Assembly (NCBI GenBank): GCA_022448765.1
Contig: JAKUTI010000068.1
Location: forward strand, 1-11,721
DNA from: Pseudomonadales bacterium
GTDB taxonomy: Bacteria; Pseudomonadota; Gammaproteobacteria; Pseudomonadales; Azotimanducaceae
Length of the DNA stretch: 11,721 nucleotides
Reading direction: 5' to 3'
This document shows, piece after piece, positions 6,811 to 11,721 of the stretch. Numbering within the stretch: the first letter of the stretch is position 1; the number at the start of each line of letters is the position of its first letter. The notes under the pieces were generated by a model that saw only the letters and a list, made by a program, of their open reading frames with translations, had not been told where the DNA came from and did no database searches. Made by a program: the position numbers and the translations under genes.

Positions 6811-7603
6811 TCACTTACTCGAGGCGATTGACCGGGGGATCGCGACCTTAACGATGAACCGACCAGAGGCGCGCAATGCGCTTTCACCGAGCATGATGGC
6901 AGGGCTCGAGGAAGCCATCCCCAGGCTCGCCGGTGATCCCGAAGTGCGCGTCGTCGTGCTCACGGGAGCCGGTGGGGCGTTTTGCGCTGGTGGAGACGTC
7001 AAGGGATTTGCGGGGGCCAATGCTAAGTCGGGTCAACGGACGAGTTTCGAGGATCGGGTGGGAGGTCTTCGCTCGAGTACCGAATTGGTAGAGCATTTAC
7101 ACGAGATGCCAAAACCTACCATTGCCGTGATTCCCGGTCCTGCCGCCGGTGGCGGTCTTTCGTTTGCACTTGCGTGCGACATACGTATCGCCGTAGAGAC
7201 TGCGAAATTCACGACGGCGTTTTCGAAGATTGCGGTGTCGGGCGATTACGGTGGATCGTACTTTCTCACTCAGCTCGTGGGGACCGCCAAGGCACGTGAA
7301 CTGTACTTTTCTGCGGACGTCATCCTTGCCCCTGAGGCGTTGCAACTGGGTATGCTCAACCAGGTCTATCCGGAAGCGGAATTCGAACAAAAAGCCAGGG
7401 CGTACGTGGAACGTTTAGCGGCGTTGCCTCCGATCGCTATTGAGTACATGAAGAAGAACCTCAACAAGGCGTTAGATGGCTCGCTAGCCGACGTTCTCGA
7501 TCTCGAGGCGGATCACATGATGCGGACTTTTGATACGTTGGATCATCGGAATGCGGCACAAGCTTTTGTCGAGAAACGTTTGCCCGAGTTCGAGGGTCGC
7601 TGA
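6803..7603 (+). CDS. Enoyl-CoA hydratase/isomerase (crotonase) family protein
   Basis: A 266-residue crotonase-fold protein acting on acyl-CoA thioesters, normally a cytoplasmic trimer or hexamer. Start: ATG 6803, with an in-frame stop at 6794 limiting extension. The N-terminal strand IATLTMNRPEARNAL (13-27), the first oxyanion-hole segment GAFCAGGDVK (58-67) and the second GPAAGGG (112-118) are intact. Aligned with rat enoyl-CoA hydratase, the catalytic Glu144 position is Ser120 (GGGLS) and Glu164 falls on Phe140 (AKFTTAF), so both classical hydratase acids are absent. Asp148 in SGDYGGSYF aligns instead with the nucleophilic Asp145 of 4-chlorobenzoyl-CoA dehalogenase and with the single acid in isomerase-like family members. 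The product is therefore more likely an enoyl-CoA isomerase or another acyl-CoA enzyme than a simple hydratase. No neighbouring beta-oxidation genes define a pathway. Confidence 0.92.
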   Translation: MSDHLLEAIDRGIATLTMNRPEARNALSPSMMAGLEEAIPRLAGDPEVRVVVLTGAGGAFCAGGDVKGFAGANAKSGQRTSFEDRVGGLRSSTELVEHLHEMPKPTIAVIPGPAAGGGLSFALACDIRIAVETAKFTTAFSKIAVSGDYGGSYFLTQLVGTAKARELYFSADVILAPEALQLGMLNQVYPEAEFEQKARAYVERLAALPPIAIEYMKKNLNKALDGSLADVLDLEADHMMRTFDTLDHRNAAQAFVEKRLPEFEGR

Positions 7604-7700
7604 TGCTACCGTCTGATCCGGCTATCGATTGCAACCTGTCTTGCTGAGGATTTGTCCGCGAATCCGAGCCGGAACAAAAATTCATTTCTACAGCTGGCCA

Positions 7701-8516
7701 TCAAGACGCGTACACCGATATAGCATCAATGGTCTCCTGCACACGTTCGACAGAACGTTGCGACACCAGTGAAATAAGGCGATCGACGCCGATATCACTG
7801 AATGCTTGAACGGTTTCGTCATTGATGGGCATGGAGGGAGTTACGCTGATCTCGATATCGTCTGCGCCGGCTTCTTCCAGTCGTCGCAAGACATCGCGGG
7901 TCTGGTCGACATTGAGCGCAAAGCCGTACCAACCTTGCGCGTATTCGATCGTACGGCGAATGGCGGCATCGCTCGATCCACCCACAACGATAGGGGGACC
8001 TCCAATTTGGACCGGGCGGGGCTCGGCCCGAACATTATCGAAGCGTACAAACTTACCTTCGAATGATGGATGCTCATCGTTCCAAAGCGATCGCATGGCA
8101 TGAACGTACTCGTCGGTGCGCGCGCCTCGCTCATTAAATGGGACGCCTAAGGCTTCGAATTCCTGATGTAGGTAACCAGCACCGATGCCGAGCAATAAGC
8201 GACCACCTGAGACGACGTCAAGACTCGCCATTTCCTTGGCGAGCACCACAGGGTTTCGTTGCGCGATTAGTACGATGCCTGTCCCCAACCGAATCGAGCG
8301 CGTTACCCCGGCGATATAAGCGAGGATCGTCGACGGGTGCAGCATGGCGAATTCGGGATCTGCGGGCGAAGGGGCCTGTCGGGGCTCCGGAAGGACTACG
8401 TGTTCGCCCGTCCAAAGTGAGTCGAGACCGCTGGCCTCCGCGTGTTGCGCAACTTCGGCTGCAACTTGCGGATTAGCGCAAATGCCCGAACCAATGCCAA
8501 ATAATCCAATCTTCAT
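7701..8516 (-). CDS. LLM-class (luciferase-like) flavin/F420-dependent oxidoreductase
   Basis: A 271-residue TIM-barrel oxidoreductase of the bacterial luciferase superfamily, similar in length and pattern to the F420-type subgroup. It shows the N-terminal strand MKIGLFGIG, AEASGLDSLWTGEHV (27-40), TRSIRLGTGI (72-81), RNPVVLAKEMASLDVVSGGR (87-106) continuing to LGIGAGY, and PVQIGGPPIVVGG (168-180), all typical of cofactor and phosphate binding in this fold. Members use reduced FMN or F420 to oxygenate or reduce small organic substrates; F420 versus FMN cannot be decided, and F420 is rarer in Gram-negatives. The ATG has AAAGGA six bases upstream. It follows the TauD-type dioxygenase on the same strand after 86 bp, so the two may form one transcript. 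The 97 bp between its stop and the convergent crotonase gene contain no gene. Confidence 0.9.
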   Translation of the reverse strand: MKIGLFGIGSGICANPQVAAEVAQHAEASGLDSLWTGEHVVLPEPRQAPSPADPEFAMLHPSTILAYIAGVTRSIRLGTGIVLIAQRNPVVLAKEMASLDVVSGGRLLLGIGAGYLHQEFEALGVPFNERGARTDEYVHAMRSLWNDEHPSFEGKFVRFDNVRAEPRPVQIGGPPIVVGGSSDAAIRRTIEYAQGWYGFALNVDQTRDVLRRLEEAGADDIEISVTPSMPINDETVQAFSDIGVDRLISLVSQRSVERVQETIDAISVYAS

Positions 8517-8602
8517 GACCTATCCTTTAAGTTTCCTTTGTTCTTTGATGTCGCAGCTGAGATTCAGGCCGTCAAGATATATGTCCGATTCATGGCCTCT
8601 CG

Positions 8603-9454
8603 TCATGCTGCCCATTCGTTTTCCGGTGCGTCGCCGGCAACCGTTGTCCTCACCATCACGCGAGCCTGCTGCGGATCGAACGCGTGACCGCGGTGCAACA
8701 CACATCGATTGTCCCAGATCACGAGGTCTCCAGGACTCCATTGGTGTTTCCAAGTCCTGGGCGGTTGTGCCGACTGATCGGTCAGTTGCCGCAGAAGCTT
8801 TCGGCTCGCAGGGAGCGGTTGACCGACGATGTGGCTTGCGTGTCGACCAATGAAAAGAATCTTGCGACCACTGTCTGGATGCACTTGAATGATTGGATGT
8901 TTGACGGGAGGCAAGTGGGCTAAATCCTCGTCACTCAAGAGTTCTAAGCCGCCATGCCAAGCGTGACTAAAGCGGAAGCTATGAACCGCAACTTTGTCCG
9001 CTAGCCACACCTTCATCGAGTCGCCTAGAATGTCGTAACCGGCACGCATGTCGGCCCATTCTGTTTCGCCACCTGTTGTTGGAACCAGATGGGCGGCTAA
9101 CAGCGAGGCTTTTGCTGCCGTACTTTTATACGAGCTGTCGGTATGCCATACCGAGTTTCCGATATTAAATCGTGACGGCAAACTTGACGGCGGTAATAAC
9201 CGATTGTTGGCATCGACGTTAGCAATACGGGCAGCACTCGGGCGGCTTCCACGCTGAAGCCCGCGTTCGAGGCGGCCGAAGCGCTTAGAAAACGCAAAGT
9301 GCTCAGATTCGGTGAGGCATTGAGTCGGAAATAACAGGACAGCGTATTGAAACCATGCCGTTTCAATCGCGTAAAATTCGTTGTCGGAAAGCGCTGCCAA
9401 AGAAACGCCGCTGACCACGGCCCCGAATGATTCGGTCACAGGCTCAATCCTCAT
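8603..9454 (-). CDS. TauD/TfdA family Fe(II)/2-oxoglutarate-dependent dioxygenase
   Basis: This enzyme is predicted to couple oxidative decarboxylation of 2-oxoglutarate to hydroxylation of a small substrate; known relatives cleave taurine, sulfate esters, 2,4-D or carnitine precursors. The frame is open from TTG 9517, but ATG 9454 gives 283 residues beginning MRIEPVTESFGAVVSGVSL, the usual family N-terminus. In that numbering the iron ligands are His104 and Asp106 (WHTDSSY) and His254 (VLHRG, in WDNRCVLHRGHAFD), with Arg265 and Arg269 (QARVMVRTT) placed to bind 2-oxoglutarate. The full facial triad and the usual length indicate an active enzyme. The substrate is not readable; the taurine label should not be transferred. 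It is divergent from the subunit III gene, and the LLM oxidoreductase follows downstream. Confidence 0.92.
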   Translation of the reverse strand: MRIEPVTESFGAVVSGVSLAALSDNEFYAIETAWFQYAVLLFPTQCLTESEHFAFSKRFGRLERGLQRGSRPSAARIANVDANNRLLPPSSLPSRFNIGNSVWHTDSSYKSTAAKASLLAAHLVPTTGGETEWADMRAGYDILGDSMKVWLADKVAVHSFRFSHAWHGGLELLSDEDLAHLPPVKHPIIQVHPDSGRKILFIGRHASHIVGQPLPASRKLLRQLTDQSAQPPRTWKHQWSPGDLVIWDNRCVLHRGHAFDPQQARVMVRTTVAGDAPENEWAA

Positions 9455-9591
9455 CGTTACATTATGCCCGATGCCGCGATCAGGGGCGTCTGACGTCGCA
9501 TTACAACGTAGGGTCAAACCTCACCCTTTCGTTTCGTCATTCCGTCACCACATCTATACTTGTAAATGCGCGCTCAACGCGTGAGTAAATT
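9455..9591. promoter_or_regulatory. Divergent intergenic region with a possible -10 box for the oxidase/copper operon
   Basis: This 137-bp gap separates the TauD-type gene from the subunit III gene. TATACT (9555-9560) is a good -10 match 31 bp before TTG 9592, but the hexamer 17 bp upstream (TTTCGT) is a poor -35. A small inverted repeat CGCG-ctcaa-CGCG (9569-9581) lies between. No CueR-like palindrome is apparent. Confidence 0.35.
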
Positions 9592-10212
9592 TTGGGACTA
9601 TTTAGACAACTCATCGATAAACCTTGGCAGGTTCAGACCGCCGACGGGCCGGCGACGGACGGGGGTCCAGCTTTTCCGGTACATCGTCGTAGCGTTGCTA
9701 TGTACGTCTTTTTAGCGATTGTAGGCGTGCTATTTTTTCTGCTCGTTGCCGCCTATCACATGCGGATAATTCTAAGCACGGATTGGGTTGCTTTGCCGGA
9801 ACCCCCGCTACTGTGGGTCAATACCGGTGTTTTGGTGTTATGCAGTTTGGCGTTTCAACGAGCATGCGGCGCGATTCGTGGCGACTTGATGGATCGTGCA
9901 CGATTTGGTTTTTTGCTCGCGGGCGTCCTGACGTTAGTGTTCTTGGCGGGACAATCGATTGTTTGGAAACAGCTTGTTGGGATGGGCTATTTTGTTTCCT
10001 CAAGCCCTGCGAATTCCTTTTTCTATCTGATCACGGCGGTTCACGGATGTCACCTAATCGGTGGACTGGTGGCATGGGTTCGGGTTGCTCTACGTATGCA
10101 AAGCAACGTCGACGCAGCTGACTTAGTGCTTAGTTTTCGCTTGTGTGCGGTGTACTGGCACTTCTTACTCCTTGTTTGGGTAGGAATGCTAGCGCTTTTC
10201 CTCACGACCTGA
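9592..10212 (+). CDS. Heme-copper oxidase subunit III (cytochrome c oxidase subunit III family)
   Basis: A 206-residue inner-membrane protein with five predicted helices (about 36-58, 72-92, 105-127, 143-166, 183-204), as in short bacterial subunit III proteins; it would associate with subunit I of a heme-copper oxidase. Supporting motifs are an N-terminal LIDKPW (7-12), LLWVNTGVLVLCSLAFQ (73-89), FLAGQ...WKQL (117-128), SPANSFFYLITAVHGCHLIGGL (138-159) and VYWHFLLLVW (187-196), with His151, His154 and His190 retained. The start is uncertain: TTG 9592 is the first possible codon because TAA lies in frame at 9586, and its Shine-Dalgarno is weak. NorE-type proteins are related in fold, but the pattern here fits an oxidase subunit better. 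Subunits I and II are not adjacent. The copper ATPase begins 13 bp after its stop codon, which suggests an operon for oxidase copper supply. Confidence 0.85.
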   Translation: MGLFRQLIDKPWQVQTADGPATDGGPAFPVHRRSVAMYVFLAIVGVLFFLLVAAYHMRIILSTDWVALPEPPLLWVNTGVLVLCSLAFQRACGAIRGDLMDRARFGFLLAGVLTLVFLAGQSIVWKQLVGMGYFVSSSPANSFFYLITAVHGCHLIGGLVAWVRVALRMQSNVDAADLVLSFRLCAVYWHFLLLVWVGMLALFLTT

Positions 10213-10225
10213 TGACGTCTTGAGA

Positions 10226-11721
10226 GTGAACAACCCGAACACAGCATCGCGTGAATTGCCTCTGGTGATCGAAGGGATGACGTGCAGCGGGTGCGTTGTC
10301 CGGCTTGAGGAATCACTGCGCAGTACGCATGGGGTGCTTGATGCAGTCGTCAGTCTCTCTTTGGAACGGGCGGCGGTTGTTATCGACGATGAATCGACAG
10401 ATCTTGATCACGTCATGCAGGCTGTGCGTGGGGCCGGTTTCGAAGTCGGCCTTGAAATACGCGAATTTGTTGTCAAAGGAATGACGTGCAGTGCCTGCGC
10501 TCAGCGTGTTGAGGAGACGTTGTTGAACAGGGTCGGTGTGATTCGCGCGGACGTGAATCTGGTGCTCGAACGTGCCAGCGTAACGATTGCGGCACGGGTC
10601 ACGGATGACGAGCAACTCCTCAGCGCCGTCGAACGCGCCGGGTACGGACTCGTGCCTGTTGCCGACGTCAATGTCGATCAGAGCGAGGTGAAGTTGCGTC
10701 GGGACCGACGCCAAGTAACCGCCGCCTCGGTGCTGACGTTTCCCCTGGTGGTTCAGATGTTGCTGCAATTTATGGGATACGACGAATTGCATTTGTTACC
10801 AGCCGTCGAAGTTCTTCTTGCGACGCCTATCCAGTTTGTCCTTGGTCTGCGTTTTTATCGAGCCGCGCTGAATGCACTGAGAAGCCGCAGCGCTAACATG
10901 GATGTACTCGTGGTTTTGGGAACGACAGCCGCGTACGTCTATAGCTGGTACTTGTTGATCACGTTGGGAGAATCGGCCGAAGGGCAGCTCTTCTTTGAAG
11001 CATCGGCGGTGGTGATTACATTGGTGCTGCTCGGCAAGTATCTCGAAGCAAAGGCCAAGCGAGCAACGAGCGAAGCGGTTCGCACTCTTATGTCTTTGCG
11101 CCCAGAGACCGCGTTGGTGAAAACGGCGACCGGCGACATGGAGGAACGACCGATTGTGGCCGTGCGCGTTGGCGATGTCGTGGTGTGTCGGCCGGGAGGC
11201 CGTATCGCCGTTGACGGCAGAGTCATCCAGGGCGAGGCGGAAGTGGATGAATCTCTCATCACCGGCGAAAGCGTGCCGCAGCTGAAGTCAGGCGGTGATT
11301 CCGTGACAGGGGGTTCAATCAATATCAATGGAGTATTGGAGATAGAAACGTCAGCGGTGGGTGAAGATTCCACGCTGCAAAAGGTCGTACGTTTGGTGGA
11401 AAGCGCTCAGTTGGGCAAGGCTCGGGTGCAGAGCGTGGTCGATCGAATCACCGCGTGGTTTGTACCGCTCGTTCTATGCCTCGCGGCTAGTACTCTGGCG
11501 GGCTGGTTTCTACTCGAGGGGGACCTTGAAGTGGCGTTATTGGCGGCGGTTGCAGTTCTAGTGATTGCTTGTCCCTGCGCGTTGGGGTTGGCTACGCCGA
11601 CGGCGATCATGACAGGAACTGGGGCGGCCGCACGCGCTGGGATCTTGATTCGAGACGTTTCGACGCTCGAAGAAACCCAGGAGCTCAAGCGAGTTGTCTT
11701 TGATAAGACCGGAACACTCAC
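10226..11721 (+). CDS. Copper-translocating P1B-type ATPase (CopA-like), 3' end outside window
   Basis: The N-terminal 498 residues of a heavy-metal-transporting P-type ATPase, open to the window edge. Starting at GTG 10226 (TTG 10220 is an in-frame alternative) it has two heavy-metal-associated domains with GMTCSGC (17-23) and GMTCSAC (85-91), about 68 residues apart. Membrane segments follow from about residue 167, including NMDVLVVLGTTAAYVYSW (224-241), then the actuator motif SLITGES (343-349), the transmembrane metal site CPC (449-451) in IACPCALGLATPTA, and the phosphorylation motif DKTGT with Asp493. The window stops directly after it, so the nucleotide-binding domain is not seen. CPC with paired MxCxxC domains indicates Cu(I) transport out of the cytoplasm, for detoxification (CopA) or for oxidase assembly (FixI/CcoI-like). 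Its position directly after an oxidase subunit III favours the second, by inference. Confidence 0.93.
   Translation, partial: MNNPNTASRELPLVIEGMTCSGCVVRLEESLRSTHGVLDAVVSLSLERAAVVIDDESTDLDHVMQAVRGAGFEVGLEIREFVVKGMTCSACAQRVEETLLNRVGVIRADVNLVLERASVTIAARVTDDEQLLSAVERAGYGLVPVADVNVDQSEVKLRRDRRQVTAASVLTFPLVVQMLLQFMGYDELHLLPAVEVLLATPIQFVLGLRFYRAALNALRSRSANMDVLVVLGTTAAYVYSWYLLITLGESAEGQLFFEASAVVITLVLLGKYLEAKAKRATSEAVRTLMSLRPETALVKTATGDMEERPIVAVRVGDVVVCRPGGRIAVDGRVIQGEAEVDESLITGESVPQLKSGGDSVTGGSININGVLEIETSAVGEDSTLQKVVRLVESAQLGKARVQSVVDRITAWFVPLVLCLAASTLAGWFLLEGDLEVALLAAVAVLVIACPCALGLATPTAIMTGTGAAARAGILIRDVSTLEETQELKRVVFDKTGTL

Noticed and set aside
7618..7672. CCGGCT (7618-7623) and AGCCGG (7667-7672) as a terminator between convergent genes
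   Set aside because: The arms are only six bases with a 43-base loop and no adjacent T-run; too weak to call.
8344..8853. 169-codon open frame on the + strand
   Set aside because: It spans the opposite strand of the LLM and TauD-type genes, both of which have strong family motifs.
10313..10792. 159-codon open frame on the - strand
   Set aside because: It lies entirely antisense to the HMA domains and first helices of the copper ATPase, and its translation shows no domain-like pattern.
1..11721. Mobile elements, CRISPR arrays, tRNA or rRNA genes, toxin-antitoxin or defence systems
   Set aside because: I found no repeat arrays, transposase or integrase motifs, RNA gene signatures or defence domains on either strand.

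Overview
The window carries ordinary protein-coding genes of an aerobic Gram-negative bacterium, packed tightly on both strands. I see no tRNA, rRNA, CRISPR array, transposase, integrase or phage gene. Signal peptides, a periplasmic-type quinoprotein, a formylglycine-type sulfatase, a cytochrome oxidase subunit III and an AroG-type (class I alpha) DAHP synthase fit Pseudomonadota. A gammaproteobacterium with an environmental, possibly marine, lifestyle is my best guess, but that is inference from gene families only.

Left part (1-4588, all + strand): the 3' end of a membrane fatty-acid desaturase; an AT-rich gap of about 265 bp; a small ABM-fold monooxygenase followed closely by DAHP synthase, the first step of aromatic amino acid synthesis; then an exported PQQ-type beta-propeller protein whose stop codon overlaps the start of an RDD-family membrane protein (GTGA overlap).

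Middle part (4600-9454): on the - strand, a secreted and probably tail-anchored sulfatase followed by a small helical-repeat protein. Divergent from it, on the + strand, lies a crotonase-fold protein that lacks both classical hydratase glutamates. Then, again on the - strand, a TauD/TfdA-type Fe(II)/2-oxoglutarate dioxygenase is followed by a luciferase-like flavin or F420 oxidoreductase. Sulfatase, TauD-type and LLM enzymes are all families with members used to scavenge organic sulfur, so this could be a catabolic or sulfur-scavenging neighbourhood. The individual substrates cannot be read from the sequence.

Right part (9592-11721, + strand): a heme-copper oxidase subunit III without subunits I or II beside it, followed 13 bp later by a copper-type P1B ATPase with two metal-binding domains. 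The ATPase runs off the window just after its DKTGTL phosphorylation motif. The pair suggests copper supply to a terminal oxidase.

No clearly new system stands out. The most useful leads are the subunit III/copper ATPase pair, the quinoprotein/RDD coupling, the active-site change in the crotonase homologue, and a possible 12-codon leader in front of that gene.
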